From NCBI RefSeq assembly GCF_018531445.1, contig NZ_JAHDTH010000017.1, positions 1 to 64,000 of the forward strand: 64,000 nt of DNA, written 5' to 3'. The stretch's first letter is position 1. Each line of letters begins with the position of its first letter. The translations under genes were made by a program, and so were the position numbers. This DNA is from Pseudonocardia lacus (GTDB taxonomy: Bacteria; Actinomycetota; Actinomycetes; Mycobacteriales; Pseudonocardiaceae). Below, piece by piece: positions 41,458-49,404 of this stretch. The notes under the pieces were generated by a model. It had not been told where the DNA came from and searched no databases. It saw only the letters and a program-made list of their open reading frames with translations.

Positions 41458-41870
41458 TCGCGGAAGACCACCGTGCGCAGCATCACGAAGTTGATCGCGG
41501 TGGCGGTGCCCTGGGCGATCACCCAGGCGAGGCTGATCTTGAGGTCGACCTCCGGCAGCACGGCGAGCATGACGGCGTTCACCCCGATGTTGATCGCGAA
41601 GGTGGTGCCGTAGAGCAGCAGGAAGCCGGCGAACCGGGCCCGGCCGCCGCCGCTCGCCGAGAACGTGAACCGGCGGTTGAGCAGGTAGGCCGTTGTGGTG
41701 CCGAGGATGAAGCTGATCGCCTTGGCGGCGTGCACCCAGGTTCCCAGCGACAGCAGCAGGTGGTAGGCGCCGAAGTCGACCAGCGCCGAGAACGCGCCGA
41801 TCGCGACGAAACGGCTCAGCTGCGCCACCAGGCCCATCCGGGCGGGCGCCTCCGGCTCGGTCGCGGTCAC
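41454..41870 (-). CDS. gtrA: GtrA-family membrane protein (Rv3789-like)
   Basis: A 138-residue protein with four membrane helices of the GtrA family: QLSRFVAIGAFSALVDFGAYHLLL, AAKAISFILGTTTAYLLNRRFTF, RFAGFLLLYGTTFAINIGVNAVML and SLAWVIAQGTATAINFVMLRTVVF. Rv3789, next to dprE1 in mycobacteria, was proposed to flip decaprenyl-phospho-arabinose or recruit AftA. GTG 41870 lies seven bases after TACCCT; GTG 41876 is the alternative. Confidence 0.88.
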   Translation of the reverse strand: MTATEPEAPARMGLVAQLSRFVAIGAFSALVDFGAYHLLLSLGTWVHAAKAISFILGTTTAYLLNRRFTFSASGGGRARFAGFLLLYGTTFAINIGVNAVMLAVLPEVDLKISLAWVIAQGTATAINFVMLRTVVFRD

Positions 41871-41877
41871 GCGCACG

Positions 41878-41883
41878 AGGGTA
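41878..41883 (-). promoter_or_regulatory. -10 element (TACCCT) of gtrA
   Basis: Minus-strand TACCCT ends seven bases before GTG 41870; used to choose that start. Confidence 0.45.
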
Positions 41884-41931
41884 TCGGCGGGAGGGCGACG
41901 GGAGCGGCCGGGGTGGGGCACGATCGGGCCG

Positions 41932-43608
41932 GTGACCACCCCCACCGATCAACCCGGCGTGCGCACCCTCGCCGACGAGTACGTCAGCCGCCTCGCCGAT
42001 CTGGACACCTCCGTCGCGACCGCGCTGGGCACCCATCCCGGCGACGACCGCGTCCCCGACCTCTCCCCGGCCGGCCACGAGGCGTTCGCCGCGCTCGCCC
42101 GCGACATCCTCGACCGGCTGCCGTCCGCGACCGTCGCCGACGACGACGACCGCCGCTGCGCCCGGCTCCTGCGCGAGCGGCTGGAGGCGGAGCTGGCGCT
42201 CGACGGGGCCGGGGAGCCCCTGCGCTCGGTGCGCAACATCGGCGGCCCGCACCAGCAGGTCCGGCAGCTGTTCGTGCTGATGCCGAAGACCACCGTCGAG
42301 GACTGGGCTGCGGTGGCCCGCCGGCTGGCCCGGGTGCCGCAGGCGTTCGCCGGCTACGCGCAGTCGCTTGCCGAGGGGTCGCGGCGCGGGCTGCACGCCG
42401 CGCCGCGCCAGGTGCGGACCGCGGTCGAGCAGCTGGACGAGTGGGCGGCGAGCGCCTGGTTCCCGACCTTCGCCGCCGAGGCGCCCACCGACGTCCCGGA
42501 CTCGCTCCGCTCGGAGCTGGCCGACGCCGCGGCCACCGCCCAGGCGTCGGTGGCGGAGCTGCGGGAGTACCTGGCCACGACGTACCTCCCGGCCGCCGAG
42601 GGCACGCCGGACGCCGTCGGCGCCGAGCGCTACCGGTTGGGCGCCCGCTACAGCACCGGCGCGGACCTCGACCTCGACGAGGCCTACGCCTGGGCGTGGG
42701 ACGAGCACCGGCGCATCGACGCCGAGATGCGCCGCGAGGTCGACGCCGTGCTGCCCGGGGCCGACCCCGCCGCGGCGATGCGCCACCTCGACGAGAACGG
42801 TCCGGCGATCGAGGGCGTCGCGGAGGTGCGGGCCTGGCTGCAGGAGATGATGGACACCGCCATCGCCGACCTGGACGGCACCCACTTCGACATCCCGGAG
42901 CCGGTGCGCGTGGTCGAGGCGATGATCGCGCCGACGGGCAGCGCCGCCGCCCCGTACTACACGCGCCCGGCGCTGGGCTTCACCCGCCCGGGCCGGACCT
43001 GGCTGCCCACCCTCGGCGAGACCCGGTTCCCGCTCTGGATGCTCGTCAGCACCTGGTACCACGAGGGCGTCCCGGGCCACCACCTGCAGCTGGCCCAGTG
43101 GACCCACCTCGCCGACCAGCTCTCGACGTTCCAGACGTCGATCGGGTCCACCTCGGGCAACGTCGAGGGCTGGGCGCTCTACGCCGAGCGGCTGATGGAC
43201 GAGCTGGGCTACCTGACGGTGCCCGGCGCCCGGATCGGCTACCTCGACGCCCAGCAGATGCGCGCGGTGCGCGTCGTCATCGACATCGGCATGCACCTGG
43301 GGCTGAAGGTGCCGGCCGACTCGCCGCTGCACGCCGGCGAGACCTGGACCCCGCAGATCGCCCGCGAGTTCTTCGGCGCGTACAGCGGCCGGCCCCCGGC
43401 GTTCCTGGACAGCGAGATCGTGCGCTACCTGGGCTGGCCGGGGCAGGCGATCAGCTACAAGCTCGGGGAGCGGGCCTGGCTGGCCGGGCGCGACGCGGCG
43501 CGCGCCGCCCGCGGCGCCGACTTCGACCTCAAGGCCTGGCACGCGGCCGCGCTGTCGCTGGGCAGCCTCGGCCTCGACGACCTCACCGACGAGCTGGCGA
43601 AGCTCTGA
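41932..43608 (+). CDS. DUF885-family putative zinc peptidase
   Basis: A 558-residue protein of the DUF885 family, which has a metallopeptidase-like fold. The candidate zinc motif is HEGVPGHH from residue 377 (TWYHEGVPGHHLQLAQ), followed by NVEGWALYAERLMDELG. A helical N-terminal region contains VRNIGGPHQQVRQLFVLMP. There is no signal peptide, so it is cytoplasmic. The substrate is not known. GTG 41932; a weak CACGAT lies seven bases upstream. It is divergent from gtrA. Confidence 0.87.
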   Translation: MTTPTDQPGVRTLADEYVSRLADLDTSVATALGTHPGDDRVPDLSPAGHEAFAALARDILDRLPSATVADDDDRRCARLLRERLEAELALDGAGEPLRSVRNIGGPHQQVRQLFVLMPKTTVEDWAAVARRLARVPQAFAGYAQSLAEGSRRGLHAAPRQVRTAVEQLDEWAASAWFPTFAAEAPTDVPDSLRSELADAAATAQASVAELREYLATTYLPAAEGTPDAVGAERYRLGARYSTGADLDLDEAYAWAWDEHRRIDAEMRREVDAVLPGADPAAAMRHLDENGPAIEGVAEVRAWLQEMMDTAIADLDGTHFDIPEPVRVVEAMIAPTGSAAAPYYTRPALGFTRPGRTWLPTLGETRFPLWMLVSTWYHEGVPGHHLQLAQWTHLADQLSTFQTSIGSTSGNVEGWALYAERLMDELGYLTVPGARIGYLDAQQMRAVRVVIDIGMHLGLKVPADSPLHAGETWTPQIAREFFGAYSGRPPAFLDSEIVRYLGWPGQAISYKLGERAWLAGRDAARAARGADFDLKAWHAAALSLGSLGLDDLTDELAKL

Positions 43609-43617
43609 GCGAGCGCC

Positions 43618-43646
43618 CCGGTGGGGCGGCTCAGCCGCCCCACCGG
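43618..43646. terminator. 14-bp hairpin between convergent DUF885 and DUF1707 genes
   Basis: Perfect arms 43618-43631 and 43633-43646; the inner pairs would open to give a loop. It overlaps the last codons of the DUF1707 gene and follows the DUF885 stop by ten bases, so it can serve both. Confidence 0.65.
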
Positions 43647-44233
43647 AACCGCTTGCGCACGGTGACCGAGCCCATCGCGGCCCGGCCGGTGACGATGAAG
43701 TGCGGGGCGCCCGCCCTCGGGGTGGAGGGCAGCTTGCTCTTCACCGACCCCATCGTCGCGACGACGCCGTCGACGTTGGCGGTGGCCTCGTCGGGCACGA
43801 TCAGCTTGGCCGACCCCGCGCCCAGCTCCAGCTCGACCTCGACGACCGGGTGCGGGTTGTCGGCCTCGACGAAGTCGAGCACCACCGACCCCATCCCGGT
43901 CTGCACCCGCAGCTTCGGCGGCACCGACCAGGCCCCGGTGCGCTTGATCGTGGACATGCCCGCCCGCAGCACCACCGGCTCGGCGTTCGCCGCCGGCACC
44001 GGCACGGCGGTGGGCCGGGCCGCGATCTGCCCGCCGGGCAGGTCGATCAGCGGCGGGACGAGGTCGGCCTCGTACTTCGCCGCGTACACCGCGGAGAGCC
44101 GGTCCTCCAACTCCTGGACGGTGATCCGGCCCTCGGCCAGCGCCTGGTGCAGCCGCTCCGCGGCGCGCTCGCGGTCGGCGTCGGAGATCCGGATGCCGGG
44201 TGGACGCGCCGGGTCCGGGGGCTGCACTGTCAC
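43631..44233 (-). CDS. DUF1707/LiaF-like cell-envelope protein
   Basis: A 200-residue protein. The N-terminal DUF1707 SHOCT-like domain reads IRISDADRERAAERLHQALAEGRITVQELEDRL. The C-terminal ~100 residues are beta-rich, with repeated GSxxLxV motifs (AGSAKLIVP, MGSVKSKLP, MGSVTVRKRFRW) like the LiaF/DUF2154 domain. There is no membrane segment. Such proteins are linked to envelope-stress signalling. GTG 44233 is seven bases after TATTGT. Confidence 0.82.
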   Translation of the reverse strand: MTVQPPDPARPPGIRISDADRERAAERLHQALAEGRITVQELEDRLSAVYAAKYEADLVPPLIDLPGGQIAARPTAVPVPAANAEPVVLRAGMSTIKRTGAWSVPPKLRVQTGMGSVVLDFVEADNPHPVVEVELELGAGSAKLIVPDEATANVDGVVATMGSVKSKLPSTPRAGAPHFIVTGRAAMGSVTVRKRFRWGG

Positions 44234-44240
44234 CCGGTCG

Positions 44241-44246
44241 ACAATA
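44241..44246 (-). promoter_or_regulatory. -10 element (TATTGT) of DUF1707 gene
   Basis: TATTGT ends seven bases before GTG 44233; leaderless arrangement. Confidence 0.45.
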
Positions 44247-44282
44247 GTGCCGAGCGCGGTCCGTGCCCGGCCGGTCCGCAAA

Positions 44283-44347
44283 CCGTCGAGAACGAACTTG
44301 TCGTGATCAACAGGGCTTGTCGATCACGACAAGTTCGTTCTCGACGG
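44283..44347. repeat. Palindromic repeat family 2, copy 3 (inverted)
   Basis: Perfect 26-base arms (44283-44308, 44322-44347) and a 13-base loop that is the exact reverse complement of the loop in copy 2. It lies seven bases after the stop of the L11-like gene. Confidence 0.95.
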
Positions 44348-44354
44348 GGGTGCG

Positions 44355-44777
44355 TCAGCCCTGGACGCGGACGCCCATGGAGCGGGCGGTGCCGGCGACG
44401 ATGCGGACGGCCTTGTCGAGGTCGTCGGTGTTCAGGTCCGGGAGCTTGCGCTCGGCGACCGCGCGCAGCTGCGCGGACGTGAGCGTGCCGGCGGTGTCGT
44501 GGCCCGGGCGCGCCGATCCCGCCGCCCCGAGGGCGCGCCGGATCAGGAACGACGTCGGCGGCGTGCGCAGCTGCAGGGCGAACGAGCGGTCGTCGAACAC
44601 GGTGACCCGGACGGGCACCACGTCGCCGCGCTGCGCGGCCGTCAGCTCGTCGTAGCGGCGCTTGATCTCGACCAGGTTGACGCCGGTCTGGCCGAGCATC
44701 TTCCCGAGCTCCGCCACGGCCGCCGCACCGGCCGTGAGCTGCAGCGTGACCTGGTGGATCGATCTCTTCGGTGGCAT
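44355..44777 (-). CDS. Diverged ribosomal protein L11 paralogue
   Basis: A 140-residue protein of the uL11 family: [55 protein letters not shown], then [25 protein letters not shown]. It is an isolated gene, not in the secE-nusG-rplK-rplA context expected for housekeeping L11. The N-terminal helix that in normal L11 carries PxPPVGP is here [16 protein letters not shown], with one residue missing and no proline. Those prolines contact 23S rRNA and thiopeptide antibiotics. ATG 44777 starts with the family N-terminus MPPK. It is divergent from dprE1. Confidence 0.88.
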   Translation of the reverse strand: MPPKRSIHQVTLQLTAGAAAVAELGKMLGQTGVNLVEIKRRYDELTAAQRGDVVPVRVTVFDDRSFALQLRTPPTSFLIRRALGAAGSARPGHDTAGTLTSAQLRAVAERKLPDLNTDDLDKAVRIVAGTARSMGVRVQG

Positions 44778-44835
44778 GCCCCCGACCCTCGGGGTGGCAC
44801 CGGGTGGAGGGTCCAGGGCATTTCCCGGCCGCGAG

Positions 44836-44841
44836 TAGCCT
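44836..44841 (+). promoter_or_regulatory. -10 element (TAGCCT) of dprE1
   Basis: TAGCCT ends seven bases before GTG 44849; no ribosome-binding sequence, so probably leaderless. Confidence 0.5.
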
Positions 44842-44848
44842 CGGCGAC

Positions 44849-46207
44849 GTGCCAGAGACGACGAGCCTGCGCGGCTGGGGTCGCACCGCGCCCACCGTGG
44901 CCACCGTGCGCCGGCCGCGCACCGTCGAGGACGTGGCACGCGCGATCGCCGGGGTCGGGCCGCGCGGGGTGATCGCCCGCGGTCTCGGCCGCTCCTACGG
45001 CGACCCCGCGCAGAACGCCGGCGGGCTCGTCCTGGACATGACCGAGCTGGCCGCCGTGCACTCGATCGACCCCGACACCGGGTTGGCCGACGTCGACGCC
45101 GGGGTCAGCCTGGACACCCTGATGCGCGCCGCGCTGCCGCACGGGCTGTGGGTACCGGTGCTGCCCGGCACCCGGCAGGTCACCATCGGCGGCGCCATCG
45201 GCGCCGACGTGCACGGCAAGAACCACCACACCAAGGGCAGCTTCGGCAACCACGTCCGGTCCATGCTGCTGGTCACCGCCGACGGCGCGGTCCGCGAGCT
45301 CACCCCCGACGGCCCCGAGTCCGAGCTGTTCTGGGCCACCGTCGGCGGCATGGGCCTGACCGGTGTCGTCGTGCGGGCCACGGTACAGCTGCACCGCACC
45401 GAATCGGCGTACTTCGTGGTCGACACCGACCGCACCGCCGACCTCGACGAGCTGATGGGGCTGCTCACCGACGGCTCCGACGACACCTACGGCTACTCGG
45501 CGGCCTGGTTCGACACCACGACCACCGGGGCGGCGCTGGGCCGGGCCGTGCTGACCCGCGGCTCGCTGGCCACTGTCGACCAACTGCCGGCCAAGCACCG
45601 CGGCGAACCGCTGAAGTTCGACGCCCCGCAGCTGCTGACCGTCCCGGACGTGTTCCCGAACGGGCTGGCCAACCGCTACACGCTGCGCGCGTTCAGCGAG
45701 CTCTGGTACCGCAAGGCGCCCAAGCGCCAACGCGGCGCCGTGCAGAACATCTCGACCTTCTACCAGGTGCTCGACCTGTTCGGCGACTGGAACCGGCTCT
45801 ACGGCTCGCGCGGGTTCCTGCAGTACCAGTTCGTGGTGCCCTTCGGCGAGGAGCCGACGTTCCGCCGGGTCGTGGAGAGGATCGCGCACTCGCCGCACGC
45901 CTCCGGGCTCAACGTGCTCAAGCGGTTCGGCGAGGGCAACGCGGCGCCGCTGTCGTTCCCGATGCCCGGCTGGACCATCACCGTCGACTTCCCGGTGGTC
46001 CGCGGCCTCGACCGGTTCTGCGCCGAGCTCGACGAGCTGGTGCTGGGCGCAGGCGGCCGGCTCTACCTGGCCAAGGAGTCCCGCACCGACGCGGAGACCT
46101 TCCGCCGCGGCTACCCCCGGTTCGACGAGTGGCGCAAGATCCGCGACGCCGTCGACCCGAACCGCGTGTTCACCTCGGACATGTCGCGGCGCCTCGAGCT
46201 GGCCTGA
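44849..46207 (+). CDS. dprE1: Decaprenylphosphoryl-beta-D-ribose 2'-oxidase
   Basis: A 452-residue FAD enzyme that, with DprE2, epimerises decaprenyl-phospho-ribose to decaprenyl-phospho-arabinose, the only arabinan donor. The FAD domain shows [17 protein letters not shown] and [22 protein letters not shown]. The C-terminal part has [19 protein letters not shown] and YLAKESRT with Lys409, equal to the catalytic Lys418 of the M. tuberculosis enzyme. The residue equal to Cys387, the benzothiazinone target, is Thr378. dprE2 follows 37 bases downstream. Confidence 0.96.
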   Translation: MPETTSLRGWGRTAPTVATVRRPRTVEDVARAIAGVGPRGVIARGLGRSYGDPAQNAGGLVLDMTELAAVHSIDPDTGLADVDAGVSLDTLMRAALPHGLWVPVLPGTRQVTIGGAIGADVHGKNHHTKGSFGNHVRSMLLVTADGAVRELTPDGPESELFWATVGGMGLTGVVVRATVQLHRTESAYFVVDTDRTADLDELMGLLTDGSDDTYGYSAAWFDTTTTGAALGRAVLTRGSLATVDQLPAKHRGEPLKFDAPQLLTVPDVFPNGLANRYTLRAFSELWYRKAPKRQRGAVQNISTFYQVLDLFGDWNRLYGSRGFLQYQFVVPFGEEPTFRRVVERIAHSPHASGLNVLKRFGEGNAAPLSFPMPGWTITVDFPVVRGLDRFCAELDELVLGAGGRLYLAKESRTDAETFRRGYPRFDEWRKIRDAVDPNRVFTSDMSRRLELA

Positions 46208-46244
46208 GCGCCGGCCCCACCCCCCACGAGCGGAGCACTCCACG

Positions 46245-47000
46245 ATGATCGACGCCCTGGGCAACCCGCAGAGCATCCTGCTGCTGGGCGGCACCTCCGA
46301 GATCGGCCTGGCGGTCGTCGAGGCCTTCTCCACCGATCGCCCCGTTCGGGTGGTGCTGGCCGGCCGCCCGTCCGAGCGCCTCGACGCCGCGAAGGCGCGG
46401 CTGGAGGAGCGCGGCTGCGCGGTGGAGACCGTCGAGTTCGACGCCACCGCCCCCGACACCCACGGCGATGTCCTGCGCAAGGCGTGGGCCGGCGGCGACA
46501 TCGACATCGCGGTCGTCGCGTTCGGCCTGCTCGGCGACAACGAGAAGGCCTGGACCGACTCGGCGACCGCGGTCGAGCTGGCCCAGGTCAACTACACCGC
46601 GGCGGTGTCGGTCGGGGTGGAGCTGGGCGAGCGGATGAAGGAGCAGGGCTACGGCTCGATCGTGGCGCTGTCGTCGGTGGCCGGCGAGCGCGCCCGCCGC
46701 TCCAACTTCGTCTACGGCTCCACCAAGGCCGGGCTGGACGCGTTCTACACCGGGCTGACCGAGGCACTGCGCCCGCACGGCGTGGTCGTGACGATCGTGC
46801 GGCCCGGGTTCGTGCACACGAAGATGACCGAGGGCCACAAGCCGGCCCCGCTGTCCACGACCCCCGAGGCCGTGGCGCAGGTCGTGGTGGACGCGGTGCG
46901 CAACCGCAAGGAGCTGGTGTGGGCGCCGGCGCCGCTGCGGCTGGTGATGACCGTGCTGCGGCACATCCCCCGCCCGGTCTTCCGCCGCCTGCCCATCTGA
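46245..47000 (+). CDS. dprE2: Decaprenylphosphoryl-2-keto-pentose 2-reductase
   Basis: A 251-residue short-chain dehydrogenase. It has the NAD(P) motif LLLGGTSEIGLAVV, catalytic YGSTK (Tyr-x-x-x-Lys) with Ser in ALSSVAGE, and RPGFVHTKMTEG. It reduces the 2-keto intermediate made by DprE1 to decaprenyl-phospho-arabinose. Gene order dprE1-dprE2 is the standard one. A family 1 palindrome follows 24 bases after the stop, probably ending the transcript. Confidence 0.95.
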   Translation: MIDALGNPQSILLLGGTSEIGLAVVEAFSTDRPVRVVLAGRPSERLDAAKARLEERGCAVETVEFDATAPDTHGDVLRKAWAGGDIDIAVVAFGLLGDNEKAWTDSATAVELAQVNYTAAVSVGVELGERMKEQGYGSIVALSSVAGERARRSNFVYGSTKAGLDAFYTGLTEALRPHGVVVTIVRPGFVHTKMTEGHKPAPLSTTPEAVAQVVVDAVRNRKELVWAPAPLRLVMTVLRHIPRPVFRRLPI

Positions 47001-47024
47001 CCCCCGCGCCGCGCCGTCCGGCTG

Positions 47025-47079
47025 GTTCAGGAAAGCCACGATGCTGCCCGCAGAGGGCAGCATCGTGGCTTTCCTGAAC
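47025..47079. repeat. Palindromic repeat family 1, second intergenic copy
   Basis: Perfect 25-base arms (47025-47049, 47055-47079) and loop GCAGA, identical in stem and loop to the copy at 33012. It lies between convergent dprE2 and the acyltransferase gene. Confidence 0.95.
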
Positions 47080-47104
47080 TACGGGGCGCGCGGGGAGGGG
47101 GAGG

Positions 47105-48544
47105 TCAGGCGCCGGTTTGGAGGCGGGTGGGGCGGGGGTAGCCGTCGAGGGCGGTGGGGCGCTGGTTGCTCGCCGCGATCAGCGCGCTGACCAGGGTCGC
47201 GCGCCGGTCGGGGCCGGCGGCGTGCCGCGGGGCCGCCGAGGTCAGCAGGTCGCGCTCGACGACCTCGCGGCCGGACGCGTGCCGGCCGACCGTGTCGGCG
47301 GAGGGGCGCTCGGCGGTCGGGACCTCGATGGGTGCCAGGGTGGGCTGCGTGCGCTCGCGGTTGCCGCCCGCGGGGGGCGCGGCCGGCAGCATCGCCCGCA
47401 TCCGCCGTCGGGCGGGCTCCTCGACCAGCCGGAACGCCAGCGCCGCCACCGGGACCGTGGCCAGCACGACCGCGACGCCGACGACGTGCGCGAGGACCGT
47501 GTCGGGGGCGAGCCAGCCGAAGCGGCGAAGGGCCAGCCAGTACAGCTCCAGCATCGGGATGTGCACCAGGTACAGCGCGTAGGACAGGTGCCCGCCGTGC
47601 ACGGCCCAGCGCGTCGACAGCACCATGGCCGGCCCCCGGTCCGCCACCGCCACGGCCGCGACGAGCAGCGGGAACAGCGCGACGACCGCGCCGCCGCGGC
47701 CGGGGGCGATCCGGTCGCCGAGCAGCAGCCCGCCGGCGAGCACCACCGGCAGGGCGACGGCCAGCGCGGACGCGGTGCGGCGGGCGCCTTCGGTGGAGCG
47801 GAGCCTGCGCACGGTCAGGTAGGTCAGTACCCCGGCGCCGAAGCCGCAGAGGATCCGGGTCAGCCAGCTGAACGGGTAGTACGGGGTGCCCAGCAGCAGG
47901 TAGGCGCCGGCCAGCGGGGACATCACCAGCAGCGTGGCCGCGGCGAGCACCGGAAGGGGCAGGTTGCGCATCCGGAAGAAGCCCAGCGCGGCGACCGGGA
48001 ACAGCAGGTACGCCAGCCACTCGGCGCTGATCGACCAGGTCGAGCCGACCCAGGAGGCGCCGTCGAGGTACGGGCTGGTCCACATCTGGGCCATGAACAG
48101 CTGCTCGACCCACTCGCCGAGGTCGACCTGGGGCTGCACGGCCTGGAACGCGATGTCGGGGTCCTGGCCGATGACCAGCCGGGCGACCAGCCAGATGCCG
48201 AACACGTGGAAGACCAGGGCGTAGAGCGGCCACATGCGGCTGGCCCTGGCCCACACGAACCGGACGGTCGCCCCGGCGCGCAGCCGCGGGCCGAGCTTGT
48301 CCAGGTAGGTGTAGGCGATCACGAACCCGCTCAGCACGAAGAACAGGTCGACGCCGAGCGCGCCCGCGGTGATCAGCGGGCCGAGCACCGAGACGACCTC
48401 GGCGACGCCGGGCAGCGGGGTGAAGTGGAAGTGGAACAGCACCACCCAGGCGGCCGCGACGATGCGCAGCCCGGTCAGCCCGCGCAGCTCGCCGCGCGCG
48501 TTCCCTGCCGTCGTGGTTCCGGTGCCCTGACCAGCTGCTCTCAC
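47105..48544 (-). CDS. OafA/YrhL-type membrane acyltransferase
   Basis: A 479-residue protein of the acyltransferase 3 family with about ten membrane segments: GLTGLRIVAAAWVVLFHFHF (catalytic-type His), GVDLFFVLSGFVIAYTYL, and WSISAEWLAYLLFPV. The C-terminal ~90 residues are hydrophilic and have no known domain. These enzymes O-acylate extracellular glycans or lipids. The neighbourhood suggests an arabinogalactan or related glycan substrate, but that is inference. GTG 48544 start. Confidence 0.9.
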   Translation of the reverse strand: MRAAGQGTGTTTAGNARGELRGLTGLRIVAAAWVVLFHFHFTPLPGVAEVVSVLGPLITAGALGVDLFFVLSGFVIAYTYLDKLGPRLRAGATVRFVWARASRMWPLYALVFHVFGIWLVARLVIGQDPDIAFQAVQPQVDLGEWVEQLFMAQMWTSPYLDGASWVGSTWSISAEWLAYLLFPVAALGFFRMRNLPLPVLAAATLLVMSPLAGAYLLLGTPYYPFSWLTRILCGFGAGVLTYLTVRRLRSTEGARRTASALAVALPVVLAGGLLLGDRIAPGRGGAVVALFPLLVAAVAVADRGPAMVLSTRWAVHGGHLSYALYLVHIPMLELYWLALRRFGWLAPDTVLAHVVGVAVVLATVPVAALAFRLVEEPARRRMRAMLPAAPPAGGNRERTQPTLAPIEVPTAERPSADTVGRHASGREVVERDLLTSAAPRHAAGPDRRATLVSALIAASNQRPTALDGYPRPTRLQTGA

Positions 48545-48663
48545 GAACGGCGCAACGAGTCAGGGCTGTTCGGCGGTGCGATTGCTGGGCCGAACGTACC
48601 GGGATGCCACACCTGCTCACTGCTGGTCGATCGGGCTCACCCGATCGAACCGGTGGGCCGGAC

Positions 48664-48691
48664 CGGTCCGTCGCCCGTCGGCGACGGACCG
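48664..48691 (-). terminator. 12-bp hairpin after the nitroreductase gene
   Basis: Perfect arms 48664-48675 and 48680-48691 with a four-base loop, 15 bases after the nitroreductase stop. A second palindrome (arms 48628-48635 and 48640-48647) lies just beyond. Confidence 0.65.
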
Positions 48692-48706
48692 CTACGGCAG
48701 GTCGGC

Positions 48707-49360
48707 CTACCAGCCGTCGACGTGCAGGACGTTCTCCAGCGGTTCGCGCGGGGCGGGCTTGAACGTCTCCCCGGTGAAGTACGCGGTGGGCAGCAGGACG
48801 CCCTGGCGCACCTTCGGCGGGATGCCGAGCAGCTCGGAGATCTCCTTCTCGTAGTTCAGGTGCAGGGTGGTCCAGGCGCTGCCCAGCCCGCGGGCCCTGG
48901 CGGCCAGCTGGAAGCTCCACGCGGCCGGCAGCAGCGAGCCCCACAGCCCCGCCTGGTTGCCGGCCGGCAGGTCCTCCCCCGCGGTGATGCAGGCGATGAC
49001 GTGCACGGGGACCTCACCCATGCGGTCGGCGAGGTAGGACGCCGAGTCGCTGACCCTGGCCTGCACGACCTGGCGCTCCTCGCTCAGCGCCGAGGTGCGG
49101 GCCGCGGATGCCGGGGAGTTGCGGTAGGCGTAGAACGAGCGCCGGTAGTACTCGCCGATCTGCGCGCGCTTCTCCGCGTCGGTGACGACGACCCAGTGCC
49201 AGCCCTGCGCGTTGCTGCCCGTGGGCGCCTGCAGCGAGACCTCGATCGACTCCTTGACCAGCTCCAGCGGGACGGGCCGGTCGAAGTCGAGGCGCTTGCG
49301 CACCGATCGGGTGGTGGTGAGCAGCTCGTCGGGGGCGAGCGGCAGGACGGTGTCGGTCAT
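48707..49360 (-). CDS. Nitroreductase-family FMN oxidoreductase
   Basis: A 217-residue protein of the nitroreductase fold: TTTRSVRKRLDFDRPVPLELVKESIEVSLQAPTGSNAQGWHWVVV (FMN phosphate-binding RSVRKR) and GSLLPAAWSFQLAARARGLGSAWTT. Such enzymes reduce nitroaromatics or quinones using NAD(P)H. The GGGGG directly before ATG 49360 is the ribosome-binding site. The physiological substrate is unknown, and no link to the cell-wall genes is evident. Confidence 0.9.
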   Translation of the reverse strand: MTDTVLPLAPDELLTTTRSVRKRLDFDRPVPLELVKESIEVSLQAPTGSNAQGWHWVVVTDAEKRAQIGEYYRRSFYAYRNSPASAARTSALSEERQVVQARVSDSASYLADRMGEVPVHVIACITAGEDLPAGNQAGLWGSLLPAAWSFQLAARARGLGSAWTTLHLNYEKEISELLGIPPKVRQGVLLPTAYFTGETFKPAPREPLENVLHVDGW

Positions 49361-49404
49361 CCCCCGAACCTCTCACGCGGTGGATCGGGAAACCAGGGTG
49401 TCGA

